NCBI RefSeq assembly: GCF_000424385.1
Contig: NZ_AUJU01000009.1
Coordinates: 99,566-163,565 of the forward strand
Origin: Butyrivibrio sp. LC3010
Lineage (GTDB): Bacteria > Bacillota > Clostridia > Lachnospirales > Lachnospiraceae
Direction: 5' to 3'
Length of the DNA stretch: 64,000 bases
Of this stretch, positions 7,882 to 17,608 are shown one piece after another. The notes beneath the pieces were generated by a model. The model did not search any database, had not been told where the DNA came from, and saw only the letters and a list, made by a program, of their open reading frames with translations. Within the stretch, counting starts at the first letter, position 1, and every line of letters starts with the position of its first letter. The translations under genes were made by a program, and so were the position numbers.

Positions 7882-9192
7882 ATGAGAATCAGATTTTACA
7901 ATGCAAGAATACTATCAATGGTTGATGGGCAGGAAATTTTTGAAGGTGAGCTGTGGACCAATAACGATAAGATCATTTATTGTGATACCACAAGTCAGAT
8001 TGACGCATATTATAAAGATAACCCAGAGACTATGCTAGTTTTTGACAGGGAAATTGACTGTAAGGGTAATCTTATAATGCCCGGTTTTAAGAATGCCCAT
8101 ACACATTCAGCAATGACACTTCTGCGCTCAAGAGCTGATGACCTTCCTCTTGCGGATTGGTTGAATAATCAGATATTTCCTGTTGAAGCGAAGCTTACAG
8201 CCGAGGATATTTACTATCTTACGAAGCTCGCTATTCTTGAATATCTTGATGGTGGTATAACCTCGATGTTCGATATGTATTTAACTCCGGAATCCATTGC
8301 GGATGCCTGCAGGGATGCCGGGATGAGATGTGTTCAGGTTGGAGCTGTGAATAATTTCAGTCAGTCTGTAGAACTGGTTGAAGAGTGTTACAACAAATTA
8401 AACGGACGTGATGAGTATAATTCATATATTTTAGGTTTTCATGCTGAGTACACTACATCAAAGGAACTTCTTGAAAGAATTGCCGGACTTGCTCATAAGT
8501 ATAAAGCTCCTGTATTTACTCACATATCAGAGACTGCTGATGAGGTTGAAGGTTGTAAAGAACGTTATGGCATGACTCCGGTTCAGTTTCTTGACAGTCT
8601 TGGTATGTTTGAATATGGTGGCGGTGGCTATCATTTGGTTCATACTACTAAAGAGGATATGGAAATACTCAAAAAACGAGGCATGTATGTTGTTACTAAT
8701 CCGGGATCAAACACCAAACTTGCAAGTGGAATAGCACCAATAAGCGATTACATGAAGATGGGTATTCCAATTGCAATCGGTACTGACGGACCTGCAAGTA
8801 ATAACTGCCTCAATATGTTCAGAGAGATGTTCCTTGTAACCGGACTTGCCAAGCTTCGTGATAATGATGCTTCAAGTGTCAATGCTTATGAAGTTCTCAA
8901 GATGGCAACCGTAAACGGTGCTCACGCAATGGGACTTAACAACTGTGACGTACTTGAAGCAGGAAAGACGGCAGACCTTATTGTTATTGATCTTAATCAG
9001 CCCAACATGCAGCCTTTAAACAATATTGCAAAGAATATCGTTTACAGTGGCAGCAATTCCAATGTAAAGCTGACTATGATAGGTGGTATCATCAGATACG
9101 AAGACGGTAATTATAATATTGGCGTTTCACCTGAAGAAATCTATGCTAAGGCTGAACAGATAAAAGACAGAATAAACAAGGAGATGCAATAA
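7882..9192 (+). CDS. amidohydrolase, MTA/SAH deaminase-like
   Basis: This 436-residue metal-dependent amidohydrolase has the HTH metal pair in NAHTHSAMTLLRSR (about 73-75), the family signature ADDLPLADWL, a later metal His (HAEYT, then THISE), and the catalytic GTDGPASNN near 300. The signature is typical of 5'-methylthioadenosine/S-adenosylhomocysteine deaminases and related guanine or cytosine deaminases. It is cytoplasmic. It lies 49 bases after the nucleoside phosphorylase behind AGGAGAAGG. A role in recycling methylthioadenosine or adenosine analogues through inosine-type products is the most economical reading of the pair. Confidence 0.87.
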   Translation: MRIRFYNARILSMVDGQEIFEGELWTNNDKIIYCDTTSQIDAYYKDNPETMLVFDREIDCKGNLIMPGFKNAHTHSAMTLLRSRADDLPLADWLNNQIFPVEAKLTAEDIYYLTKLAILEYLDGGITSMFDMYLTPESIADACRDAGMRCVQVGAVNNFSQSVELVEECYNKLNGRDEYNSYILGFHAEYTTSKELLERIAGLAHKYKAPVFTHISETADEVEGCKERYGMTPVQFLDSLGMFEYGGGGYHLVHTTKEDMEILKKRGMYVVTNPGSNTKLASGIAPISDYMKMGIPIAIGTDGPASNNCLNMFREMFLVTGLAKLRDNDASSVNAYEVLKMATVNGAHAMGLNNCDVLEAGKTADLIVIDLNQPNMQPLNNIAKNIVYSGSNSNVKLTMIGGIIRYEDGNYNIGVSPEEIYAKAEQIKDRINKEMQ

Positions 9193-9201
9193 TTATAAAG
9201 T

Positions 9202-10890
9202 ATGACAGGAACTTATATTGTAGGGATTGTTGTAGCAATAATAATTGCTGCATTTCTTCTTGGATACAGAAATAATAAAATTGAAGAGAAACTATTTAGA
9301 GAGAAGTGCGCAGAGGAATTTGGCTCTGCGCCTTCAGTGCGTCTTAAGAAACAACGTGATGATTTAAGCGGATACTTGAAAGCTCACAATGATGGCTTTG
9401 TAATAGATGATATTACCTGGAATGACCTGGGAATGGATTTTGTCTACGACAGGATAAATTATTGTGAGACATCTTCAGGCGTAGAATATTTATATTACAT
9501 GTTAAGAGCGCCCAGAACAAAGGGGCTTGATTCTTTTGATCAATTGGAAAAAGAGCTTTCCGGATTATCTGATGATCAGAATATGAGAATCAGAATAAAA
9601 GAGAGTCTGCACAGAATTGGTAAGACCGGGAAGTATTCGATTTATGATTATCTGCCTCTTATTGATGAGGTGAATCCCGGTTCAAATCTTATGCATATAC
9701 TTGTCCTGTTAGTTATGGTTATAGGACTTGTGGTTATGTGCTTTAATTTTATGCCGGGATTTTTAATACTGATAATTTCTATGGCTTATAATCTGGTGAG
9801 TTATTTTAGAATAAAAGCCGGTCTTGATCCTTATCTTGTGACATTTTCATATGTTTTGCGACTTGTTCGGGGAGCTAAAGAGCTGTCTGAGCATAAAGAT
9901 AGCGTTTTTTCTTCAGAAATTTCCGAAATTATGGAGAGCATAGGAAGACTAAAGGGATTTACAAGAGGATCCTTTATCCTTATGTCAGGAAGCAAAGTCA
10001 TGGGAAGTGGTAATCCGCTTGATATTTTCATGGATTACGTAAGGATGCTTACTCACATAGATCTAATAAAATTTAATTTAATGCACAGGAAGCTTAAAAA
10101 CGAGATTCAATATGTCCATAAGCTGACAGAGAATATAGGATATATTGATTCAGTTATGTCCATATGTTACTACAGGGCGTCATTGGAAAATGGGTATTGT
10201 AAACCTGATTTTGAAAATAAAGGAACTTATGAGATAGAGGAAGGGCGTCATCCATTAATGAAGGAGCCTGTACCTAATTCGTTTAAAGCAGAAAAGGGCT
10301 TCCTTATTACAGGATCAAATGCTTCCGGCAAATCTACATTCCTGAAAATGTGCGCCATAAATACCATATTTGCACAGAGCATACACACCTGCCTTGCGAA
10401 AAGTTATAAAGCACCGGTGTTCAGAGTGTTTAGTTCAATGGCGTTAAAGGATGATCTGAAGTTGGGCGACAGCTACTATATGGTAGAAATAAAGTCACTT
10501 AAAAGAATACTGGATGCAGTAGATGACAATAGTGCACCTGTCCTTTGCTTTATTGATGAGGTCTTAAGAGGGACTAATACAATAGAAAGAATAGCAGCTT
10601 CATCTAAAATACTTGAGTTTTTTGCAAATGATGCTCGGAAAATCATGTGCTTTGCAGCGACTCATGATGGTGAGCTTTCGGATATTCTGAAGGATTATTA
10701 TGAGGTTTACCATTTTGAAGGTGAACTGAATGATAATGATGTCTGCTTTGATTTTAAACTAAAAAAAGGACCCGCAACTAAGAGGAATGCTATCAATCTT
10801 CTGAGAACCATTGGTTATAAAGAAAGAATAGTTGAGGATGCAGAGGAGATGGCAATCAGATTTGAAAAGAACGGTGTGTGGTCATTGTGA
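9202..10890 (+). CDS. membrane-anchored MutS-like ATPase
   Basis: This 562-residue protein carries a C-terminal MutS-type ABC ATPase. It has Walker [10 protein letters not shown] near 373, a [11 protein letters not shown]alker B/signature at about 452-462, and CFAATHD as the H-loop. The MutS mismatch-recognition domain is absent. Instead there is an N-terminal helix (about 4-20) and a pair of hydrophobic helices around 157-200, so it should sit in the membrane with the ATPase in the cytoplasm. Such proteins are common in Firmicutes and Bacteroidetes and have no established role; mismatch repair is unlikely. It starts 9 bases after the deaminase and its stop is 11 bases before RNase HI. Confidence 0.87.
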   Translation: MTGTYIVGIVVAIIIAAFLLGYRNNKIEEKLFREKCAEEFGSAPSVRLKKQRDDLSGYLKAHNDGFVIDDITWNDLGMDFVYDRINYCETSSGVEYLYYMLRAPRTKGLDSFDQLEKELSGLSDDQNMRIRIKESLHRIGKTGKYSIYDYLPLIDEVNPGSNLMHILVLLVMVIGLVVMCFNFMPGFLILIISMAYNLVSYFRIKAGLDPYLVTFSYVLRLVRGAKELSEHKDSVFSSEISEIMESIGRLKGFTRGSFILMSGSKVMGSGNPLDIFMDYVRMLTHIDLIKFNLMHRKLKNEIQYVHKLTENIGYIDSVMSICYYRASLENGYCKPDFENKGTYEIEEGRHPLMKEPVPNSFKAEKGFLITGSNASGKSTFLKMCAINTIFAQSIHTCLAKSYKAPVFRVFSSMALKDDLKLGDSYYMVEIKSLKRILDAVDDNSAPVLCFIDEVLRGTNTIERIAASSKILEFFANDARKIMCFAATHDGELSDILKDYYEVYHFEGELNDNDVCFDFKLKKGPATKRNAINLLRTIGYKERIVEDAEEMAIRFEKNGVWSL

Positions 10891-10901
10891 GAGGTGAATT
10901 G

Positions 10902-11390
10902 ATGAAAGTAACAATATATTCTGACGGTTCAGCCAGAGGGAATCCGGATGGTCCCGGTGGCTACGGGACTGTAATACAGTTTGTTGATGCTAAAGGAGCT
11001 CTTCACGAAAAAGAGCTTAGTGCAGGATATGATAAGACTACCAACAACAGGATGGAGCTTATGGGTGCCATAGTAGGACTTGAAGCATTGAACAGACCAT
11101 GTGAGGTGGAATTGTATTCTGATTCAAAATATGTCATCAGTGCTTTTAATGAGAACTGGATAAATGGATGGCTTAAGAAAAACTGGAAGAAATCAGATGG
11201 AAAGCCTGTGAAGAATGTTGAACTCTGGAAAAGATTATTGGAAGCGGCAGGTAGACACAGGGTTTCATGGAATTGGGTGAAAGGACACGATGGACACCCT
11301 GAAAATGAGAGATGCGATAGTCTTGCTACCTCAGCTGCAGACAGTTCGAAGGATTTATTACTCCATGATGATGGCGGCGATTTGCGATGA
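10902..11390 (+). CDS. rnhA: ribonuclease HI
   Basis: This 162-residue RNase HI degrades the RNA strand of RNA-DNA hybrids. The DEDD residues are visible: D8 in [10 protein letters not shown], the Glu of RMELMGA, the Asp of YSDSKYV and the Asp of ERCDSLA. The His loop VKGHDGH is present. I choose the ATG at 10902, with GAGAGGTGA upstream, over an in-frame GTG at 10878 that would overlap the MutS-like gene. No hybrid-binding domain is attached. It is the last gene of the run that starts at the zinc operon. Confidence 0.93.
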   Translation: MKVTIYSDGSARGNPDGPGGYGTVIQFVDAKGALHEKELSAGYDKTTNNRMELMGAIVGLEALNRPCEVELYSDSKYVISAFNENWINGWLKKNWKKSDGKPVKNVELWKRLLEAAGRHRVSWNWVKGHDGHPENERCDSLATSAADSSKDLLLHDDGGDLR

Positions 11391-11516
11391 GCAATTTTTG
11401 AAATAAAAATAGCATTTAATGATATGTAAATTATTTTAGATATGTTATTATATTAGAGGTGTGAAAAAATGAAATTTATGCTTGAGCTATCATTGCTTAA
11501 GCGAAAGGAGTATATT

Positions 11517-12170
11517 ATGAAATTCTTCTTAGACACAGCTAATGTTGAAGACATTAAAAAAGCAAATGAAATGGGCGTTATCTGCGGCGTTACAACAAAC
11601 CCTTCTCTTATTGCAAAGGAAGGCAGAGATTTTAATCAGGTTGTCGCTGAGATCGCTTCTATCGTAGATGGACCTATCAGTGGTGAGGTTAAGGCTACAA
11701 CAGTTGATGCTGAGGGAATGATCAGCGAAGGCCGTGAGATTGCTAAGATTCACAAGAACATGGTAGTTAAGATCCCTATGACAGTTGAAGGCCTTAAGGC
11801 TTGCCATACACTTGCATCAGAAGGTATTAAGGTTAACATGACACTTATCTTCACAGCTAACCAGGCTCTTCTTGCTGCAAGAGCAGGCGCTGCATTCGTA
11901 AGTCCTTTCCTTGGTAGACTTGATGATATCAGCACAAGAGGTACAGACCTTATCTCTGAAGTTGCTCAGATTTTTGACATTCACGGTATCGATACAGAGA
12001 TCATTGCTGCATCTGTTCGTCATCCTATGCACGTTACAGATTGTGCACTTGCAGGTGCTCATATCGCAACAGTTCCTTACAGCGTAATTGCACAGATGGT
12101 TAATCATCCTCTTACAACAGCTGGTATTGAGAAGTTCCAGAAGGATTACAAGGCTGTATTTGGTGAATAA
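11517..12170 (+). CDS. transaldolase / fructose-6-phosphate aldolase-like
   Basis: This 217-residue TIM-barrel aldolase belongs to the small transaldolase family (TalC/Fsa). The motif [15 protein letters not shown] is at 24-38 and the Schiff-base Lys is K85 in VVKIPMT. The length matches the family. It is either a pentose-phosphate transaldolase or an Fsa-type aldolase; sequence alone does not separate them. The ATG at 11517 has AAAGGAG 6 bases upstream; a longer frame from 11469 lacks this support. Codon use is strongly biased to the preferred set, suggesting high expression. It is monocistronic, with its own promoter region and a strong terminator. Confidence 0.9.
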   Translation: MKFFLDTANVEDIKKANEMGVICGVTTNPSLIAKEGRDFNQVVAEIASIVDGPISGEVKATTVDAEGMISEGREIAKIHKNMVVKIPMTVEGLKACHTLASEGIKVNMTLIFTANQALLAARAGAAFVSPFLGRLDDISTRGTDLISEVAQIFDIHGIDTEIIAASVRHPMHVTDCALAGAHIATVPYSVIAQMVNHPLTTAGIEKFQKDYKAVFGE

Positions 12171-12188
12171 TTTCAAAATTCTTTTACG

Positions 12189-12217
12189 GGAGTATCACGT
12201 TTGTGATACTCCTTTTT
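12189..12217 (+). terminator. rho-independent terminator after transaldolase
   Basis: A 10-bp perfect stem, GGAGTATCAC with GTGATACTCC, has a 4-base loop and is followed by TTTTT. It lies 18 bases after the stop codon. Confidence 0.93.
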
Positions 12218-12338
12218 GTCTTTTAGGGAATTCCATTTATATTTTTAACCAATTTTTTATAGATGATTTATAGTTTTAGTTACGTTCATTTGTTAACATT
12301 AATTGTGTGAATTTTTTTTAAGGAAAGACGACATAATT

Positions 12339-15300
12339 ATGATAAATGCTGAGGACACTAAGGTTCTTACCAAGTTGTATCCAAAAGAAGAATTTATAGA
12401 ATTGGTTAATTCAAAGGCAGAGAAAGGAGAGTTATCTCCTTCTTTTTGCTGTGTTTATTTTATCATAGAAAATTTCAGGCAATATTATATGTATTATGGT
12501 TTCGACGAAGGATACCAGGTAATCTGGTTTGTCAGAACCAAAATTCAGAATGCTTTCCCGGTTGATATATCAGGCAAAATGGAGGATGCGGAATTCGCTG
12601 TAATTACGGATATTGATGATGTAGAAACTTTCATCAAAAGAATTCAGAAGGACTTTGATGAAGTATATATCCACACCGGAATGTCACTTCATGCAGGTAT
12701 ATATCCTATAAGTGAAAACGATAAGGATGCACTTTCAATCATTGAAAAAGCAAATATAGCCTGCACTAACGGTGAAGAAAAAGAGGATGGAATTTCCGTC
12801 TTTGCCAGAGAAAATATAGACAATAAGATTCTCATGCAGCACTATGTTGTACATCATCTTGAGGATGCAATCAAAAACGGGGAGCTTTCTGTTTACTATC
12901 AGCCTATTTTCCATACCTATTCAGGTAAAGTATGTGGTCATGAAGCTCTTGCAAGGTGGAATAATCCTGAATATGGAGCGCTTATGCCCAGTGATTTTGT
13001 TCCTGTTCTCGAACATTCAAAGAAGATAAATAAACTGGATTGCTTTGTTGTGCAGCAGGTGTGCAAGGATCTTAGCAGTGTCAAAGGACTTACAGGTCTT
13101 GAACCTGTGCCTATTTCCATTAATCTTACAAGACTCGATTTTGAACTGACAGATATGCTCAGCTTCATAATTAAAGAAGTTGAGAAAAATAATATTTCCA
13201 GAAGCCTTATTCAGATAGAAATTAGTGAAGCAGAGATTACAACAGACAGAAAAGGCATCAAGAAGGAGCTTGAAAGATTCAGGGATGCAGGTTTTACAAT
13301 TATATTTGATGACTTTGGAAGCGAGTATTCTTCTTTGCATATTCTGAATGATATGCCTTTTGATGCTGTGAAAATTAACAGTAGTTTCCTTGAAGGGTAT
13401 AACTACGATAAAAAGCCGAGAATAATGATGAAAAACATTATTAATATGGCTAAAGAACTTGGCATACATACTACCATGGGAAGTGTTGAGGATGAAGAAA
13501 TACTTGAGTTCTTGAAGCAGGCAGGCTGTGAAAGAACCCAGGGACATCTTTACAGTGAGGCTGTTCCCATGTGGTATTATCCTGAGGGCGGTTATCCTTT
13601 CGAATATGAAAGCGAGGAAGAGAGACGATTTTATAATGAAATAGGAAAAGTGAATATTCTGTCACAAACCCCGATAGCAGAGAAGCAGCTCGACATCAAT
13701 GAGGCGATATTCTTAAATCAGCTTCCGCTTGCAATACTTGAATTTGACGGTTCTTTATTTAAGGTTCTTATGTACAGTAAGGATTTTAATGATATATTTG
13801 AACCTCTTTTTGCAGGAGATATCAGGTTTATAAATGAACTTTTCAATTCAGGCAGGCACTCCTTTGCAAGAAATATGAGATCCCTTGCGGAGCAGTGTAT
13901 TGATAACGATGCCATCCATACAATGGAATTTGTAACAAGTAAGGGCTATAACAGGCTCATGCTTAGAAAAATAACAGGCTCTTCTGATTTAAATAAAACT
14001 GCGATTCTTGCAACGGCTGAGGCTATGTCAGAAGATGATCCCGGGGCAAGAGCCGTTCAGATGAACTCTCACCTGAAGTTCCTGTACATGATCTATAACC
14101 GCGTGGATATAGTTAATATAAATGAAGACAGCTTTGAGACTGTATATGAAAATCACGCCAAATACAATCAGAGTATGGTGAAGGGATCCTTTACCAGGGC
14201 TATTGAGAAATTTGCCAATGAAGCTATTTATAATGAGGACCGGGAAGGCTTTATGGCATTCTATGACCTTAGTAATCTTGAGGACAGAATCAATGAATAT
14301 AACATTGATCACCTTACGGATTACTTTAGAACTATTGATACAAAAGGCAACTATAACTGGCTGATGTATCTGATAATACCGATTGTTTCAGAAGGATCAA
14401 CCATGTTTATCATGGGTTCACGAAGCATTGACTCAGAGAGAATGAGAAAGCTTCCTGATATAAGTCAGAGCGGATCTGAGTATTATGATATGCCAAGCGA
14501 TCCAACATTCCTGCTTCTTGCCAGTGATGCCTTTACCGATACACTTGGATACGGTTCTTTTGAACAGTTCCTTAGAAATACATTTTATCTTGAGGCTAAT
14601 CTTACACAGGATAAAACTGTTTATATGCATTTGGGACAAAGCGGTCTTATTTCTGATTTCGGAGAAACCGGCTACATTGAACTGCCGTTTAATGAAGTGA
14701 CAAAGGGAATGGTTTTCTCACAGGTAACAGATGAAGATCAGGAAAAAATGTATGAATTCTACAATAGAGAAAGACTCTTAAGGGAGTACTACAACGGCAG
14801 AATATCCGGAAGAATGGTTTATTTAGAGAGAACCGGAACAAATGAACAGCCAAGATACCAGAATGCCTGCTATTACATGAGAAAAGACAGGCAGGATGAT
14901 ATGGTCCATATCTATATTTTGAAATATGATATCGATCAGTTTAAGAGAACAAATGAGACTATAAGAAATCTTGCTGAAAGAGATACTCTTACAGGACTCT
15001 TTAACCGAATGACTATCGGTAAGGTATATGATGCACTAAAGGCAGATGAAAATACCCATTCACTTGCCATGGTTTTATTAGATCTCGATCACTTCAAGCA
15101 GATAAATGATAATTACGGTCATGATTGCGGAGACATGGTTATTAAAGATGCTGCGCTAAGAATGCAAAATAATCTTGGTGATGACTGTTATCCTTCAAGA
15201 ATCGGAGGCGATGAGTTCCTTGTTATCATGCGCAACCAGTCTTATTCGCAGATGGATGAACTTTTGAAAAAGTTTTCAGAGGACAAAAAATCTATAGAAT

Positions 15301-15455
15301 ACAACGGCGAACAGGTAAAATATTCCATGTCTATAGGATATTCTGTATACCCGGATGACGGAAAAGCGTATAATGAATTATATAAAAACGCCGATAAGGC
15401 TTTGTATTACGTAAAAGAAAATGGCAAAAACAATTATGCAAAGTACAAAGGATGA
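12339..15455 (+). CDS. EAL-GGDEF cyclic-di-GMP protein with degenerate EAL site
   Basis: This protein has 1038 residues and no membrane helices. Order of domains: a degenerate GGDEF-like region (about 15-165, no GGDEF motif), an EAL domain (about 172-410), an unannotated middle that may include PAS/GAF-like folds (about 430-870), and a C-terminal GGDEF domain (about 875-1038) with intact RIGGDEF near 955. In EAL, E202-A-L, N262, E294, D324-D325 and K345 are kept, but KID is KIN and the AEGVE loop reads MGSVE (G381 in place of Glu). Phosphodiesterase activity is therefore doubtful. The RxxD inhibitory site is absent (GDDC). The likely activity is c-di-GMP synthesis. The ATG at 12339, with AAGGAA upstream, is preferred over TTG at 12303. 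Confidence 0.85.
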   Translation: MINAEDTKVLTKLYPKEEFIELVNSKAEKGELSPSFCCVYFIIENFRQYYMYYGFDEGYQVIWFVRTKIQNAFPVDISGKMEDAEFAVITDIDDVETFIKRIQKDFDEVYIHTGMSLHAGIYPISENDKDALSIIEKANIACTNGEEKEDGISVFARENIDNKILMQHYVVHHLEDAIKNGELSVYYQPIFHTYSGKVCGHEALARWNNPEYGALMPSDFVPVLEHSKKINKLDCFVVQQVCKDLSSVKGLTGLEPVPISINLTRLDFELTDMLSFIIKEVEKNNISRSLIQIEISEAEITTDRKGIKKELERFRDAGFTIIFDDFGSEYSSLHILNDMPFDAVKINSSFLEGYNYDKKPRIMMKNIINMAKELGIHTTMGSVEDEEILEFLKQAGCERTQGHLYSEAVPMWYYPEGGYPFEYESEEERRFYNEIGKVNILSQTPIAEKQLDINEAIFLNQLPLAILEFDGSLFKVLMYSKDFNDIFEPLFAGDIRFINELFNSGRHSFARNMRSLAEQCIDNDAIHTMEFVTSKGYNRLMLRKITGSSDLNKTAILATAEAMSEDDPGARAVQMNSHLKFLYMIYNRVDIVNINEDSFETVYENHAKYNQSMVKGSFTRAIEKFANEAIYNEDREGFMAFYDLSNLEDRINEYNIDHLTDYFRTIDTKGNYNWLMYLIIPIVSEGSTMFIMGSRSIDSERMRKLPDISQSGSEYYDMPSDPTFLLLASDAFTDTLGYGSFEQFLRNTFYLEANLTQDKTVYMHLGQSGLISDFGETGYIELPFNEVTKGMVFSQVTDEDQEKMYEFYNRERLLREYYNGRISGRMVYLERTGTNEQPRYQNACYYMRKDRQDDMVHIYILKYDIDQFKRTNETIRNLAERDTLTGLFNRMTIGKVYDALKADENTHSLAMVLLDLDHFKQINDNYGHDCGDMVIKDAALRMQNNLGDDCYPSRIGGDEFLVIMRNQSYSQMDELLKKFSEDKKSIEYNGEQVKYSMSIGYSVYPDDGKAYNELYKNADKALYYVKENGKNNYAKYKG

Positions 15456-15481
15456 TTTAGACTAATAAGCGGAGGTGGAAG

Positions 15482-16441
15482 ATGGCTGGTAAGTATAATA
15501 TCTGTCTGGATATCGGAGGAACGAAGATTCTTGGTGCTATTTTTAATGAAAAGAAGGAAATAGTTTACAGGCTTAAGAAAAAGACTAAAGAAGCCGGTGA
15601 TGACGCAGACAATGTTGAGAAAATGATCATAAGCGTTGTTGAGGATATGATTAATGAATCCGACATTAAAAAGAAAGATATTAAGGCGATTGCTGCAGGA
15701 GCGCCGGGAGTTATTGACCAGGGTGCGGGAATAATACTTACGTCACCTAATCTTCCCTGGACCAATTATGATATCAAATCATCTATTGAGAAGAAATTCG
15801 ATATTCCATTTTATATAGGAAATGATGTAAATGTAGGCGTACTTGGTGAATGGAAATACGGAGTTGCCAAGGGCTATAATAATGTAGTAGGGTTCTTTGT
15901 CGGAACCGGAATGGGTGGCGGTCTTATCCTTGACGGAAAAATGTTTACAGGTAATAAATATAAGGCTGCGGAATACGGACACATGATTCTTGATCCTGAA
16001 GGCCCGCTCTGCGGATGCGGTCAGAGAGGATGCCTTGAAGCATTTTCAAGTAAAAAAGGAATGAGCGCTTATATAATGCAGCAGACTTCCAGAGGAAGAA
16101 AAAATATGCTCGCAGAGACCATAGAAAACGGTGTTTTCAAGAGCAAGAACCTCAAAAAGGCTTTAGCTGCGAAGGATACCGTAACAATAGAAGCTGTTGA
16201 CAGGGCATGTCACTATCTTGCAATAGCTACCGGTAATATGATAAATACCATAAGTCCTGATATAGTTGTTTACGGTGGTGGTGTAATGGAAGCTGTGGGA
16301 GACATCTTTATGGAGAAGATACTTGCTGAGGTAGACCGTTATTGTATGCCATCCATAAGAAGCACTGTTGAACTTAAAAAAGCAGCACTGGGAGATGATT
16401 CAAATATTTACGGTGCACTTGCCATGATTGAAGATTTATAA
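15482..16441 (+). CDS. ROK-family glucokinase
   Basis: This 319-residue sugar kinase has the ATP phosphate-binding motif LDIGGTK (residues 9-15), the catalytic Asp in YIGNDVNVG (near 116), GTGMGGG, and the ROK zinc-binding cluster CGCGQRGCLEAF near 178. These features fit bacterial glucokinases that make glucose-6-phosphate in the cytoplasm. There is no N-terminal HTH, so it is an enzyme and not a NagC/XylR-type repressor. It starts 26 bases after the GGDEF gene behind GGAGGTGG and ends at a strong terminator, so the two genes may share a transcript. Confidence 0.9.
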   Translation: MAGKYNICLDIGGTKILGAIFNEKKEIVYRLKKKTKEAGDDADNVEKMIISVVEDMINESDIKKKDIKAIAAGAPGVIDQGAGIILTSPNLPWTNYDIKSSIEKKFDIPFYIGNDVNVGVLGEWKYGVAKGYNNVVGFFVGTGMGGGLILDGKMFTGNKYKAAEYGHMILDPEGPLCGCGQRGCLEAFSSKKGMSAYIMQQTSRGRKNMLAETIENGVFKSKNLKKALAAKDTVTIEAVDRACHYLAIATGNMINTISPDIVVYGGGVMEAVGDIFMEKILAEVDRYCMPSIRSTVELKKAALGDDSNIYGALAMIEDL

Positions 16442-16447
16442 GATAAT

Positions 16448-16484
16448 AAAACCTGTTGTGGGCTTTTCCTGCAACAGGTTTTTT
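16448..16484 (+). terminator. rho-independent terminator after glucokinase
   Basis: The stem AAAACCTGTTG with CAACAGGTTTT encloses a 13-base loop that can pair further, and is followed by further T. It starts 6 bases after the stop codon. Confidence 0.9.
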
Positions 16485-16538
16485 ATCTATGAAGTCAAGC
16501 AGCTTTAAGTGGGAAATAATAGGGGAGAATAAAGTCTA

Positions 16539-17015
16539 ATGAAAAAAGTAATTGATAAGGGGAAGATTTTTGCGATTGTTTTTATAACAGTTCTGCTCGC
16601 ATCACTTTTTCTGATAGTTTCCATGCTCAAAACATCAAATGATCTTAGAGAATTCAAAGTGAATCTTTTTGTTCTGTGTAACGAATCAAATATATGTGTC
16701 GTAAACGGAAAAGAAGGTAAATTCAAGATGAGTCAGGATAATCTTGCGGCATTAAATTCACTGATGACATCAACCAGAGGGCAGTTTACCTTAAGTAATC
16801 CAGAACCTGTTGACAGCATAAGCTTTGACTTTAAACATGATGAAGATGACTGGAATCTTGAAATATCCGATGTTGGAAACAATATGCTCAGAGTCGTTCT
16901 TGAAGGTCCTGAGAAATATAGAGTATATATTAAGAATAATAAAAAATATGATGAGTTTCTTAAGGCTGCTTCAGCCGAAGGTTATCATAGTCCTAATAAA
17001 AAAATAGGAAACTGA
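16539..17015 (+). CDS. small membrane-anchored protein of unknown function
   Basis: I do not recognise this 158-residue protein. It has a short basic N-terminus and one transmembrane helix at about 10-30, with the rest predicted outside the cell. The soluble part contains two Cys (near 48 and 53) and ends in a polar, Lys-rich tail. Nothing resembles a lipobox. A GGGGAG ribosome site precedes the ATG. It lies 36 bases upstream of dUTPase and may share its transcript; the terminator upstream implies a promoter between 16485 and 16538. Confidence 0.7.
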   Translation: MKKVIDKGKIFAIVFITVLLASLFLIVSMLKTSNDLREFKVNLFVLCNESNICVVNGKEGKFKMSQDNLAALNSLMTSTRGQFTLSNPEPVDSISFDFKHDEDDWNLEISDVGNNMLRVVLEGPEKYRVYIKNNKKYDEFLKAASAEGYHSPNKKIGN

Positions 17016-17051
17016 TCGAATATAAATTACCAGTAATGGAGGAGTAATAGA

Positions 17052-17489
17052 ATGAAAGTAAATATTAAAAAACTGTCTGACACGGCAACAAATCCCACAA
17101 GAGGAAGTGCTGCAGCAGCAGGCTATGATCTTTATGCAGATGTCAGGGAAAACACAGATATTAAGCCGCATACCACAGCTAAGATAGGTACGGGGCTTGC
17201 AATGGAAATACCTGATGGTTACTTTGGCGGAATCTATGCCAGAAGCGGAATTGCAACAAAGGAAGGCCTCAGACCTGCAAACTGCGTAGGTGTTGTCGAT
17301 TCTGATTACAGAGGTGAAATCATAGTTGCGGTTCATAATGATTCTGATGAAGTCAGAACAATTACACCTGGTGAGAGAGTTGCTCAGATTATTATTCAGC
17401 CCTATCTATCAGTTGAATTTGAAGAGGCTGATGAGCTTGCGGAATCAGAGAGAGGTGCCGGTGGATTTGGCTCTACAGGGAAGAAATGA
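17052..17489 (+). CDS. dut: dUTP diphosphatase
   Basis: This 145-residue trimeric dUTPase hydrolyses dUTP to dUMP and pyrophosphate, keeping uracil out of DNA. All five family motifs are present in order: AAGYDLYAD (22-30), ARSGIATKEGL, GVVDSDYRGEI, GERVAQIII and the C-terminal P-loop-like RGAGGFGSTG. Length and order match the family. A GGAGGAG ribosome site precedes the ATG. Confidence 0.96.
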   Translation: MKVNIKKLSDTATNPTRGSAAAAGYDLYADVRENTDIKPHTTAKIGTGLAMEIPDGYFGGIYARSGIATKEGLRPANCVGVVDSDYRGEIIVAVHNDSDEVRTITPGERVAQIIIQPYLSVEFEEADELAESERGAGGFGSTGKK

Positions 17490-17525
17490 TTTTTACATAG
17501 TTAAAACTTTTGTAATTTTGAATGT

Positions 17526-17533
17526 GATATAAT
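17526..17533 (+). promoter_or_regulatory. extended -10 promoter of the GlgB-like gene
   Basis: TATAAT at 17528-17533 is preceded by TG one base earlier (TGATATAAT), an extended -10 element. No good -35 is seen. It gives a 5' leader of roughly 70 bases before the GlgB-like start. Confidence 0.55.
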
Positions 17534-17608
17534 TAGAGGTGATTGCATAGTTCTTTTGTGCAAACCTTTAGAATTTATTTTTAAAGCATACATATGCGGA
17601 GGGAAACT

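Noticed and set aside
13017..13547. 176-residue minus-strand open frame inside the EAL domain gene
   Set aside because: It is antisense to a well-supported domain, with rare-residue composition (many Cys, His, Asn) and no start signal.
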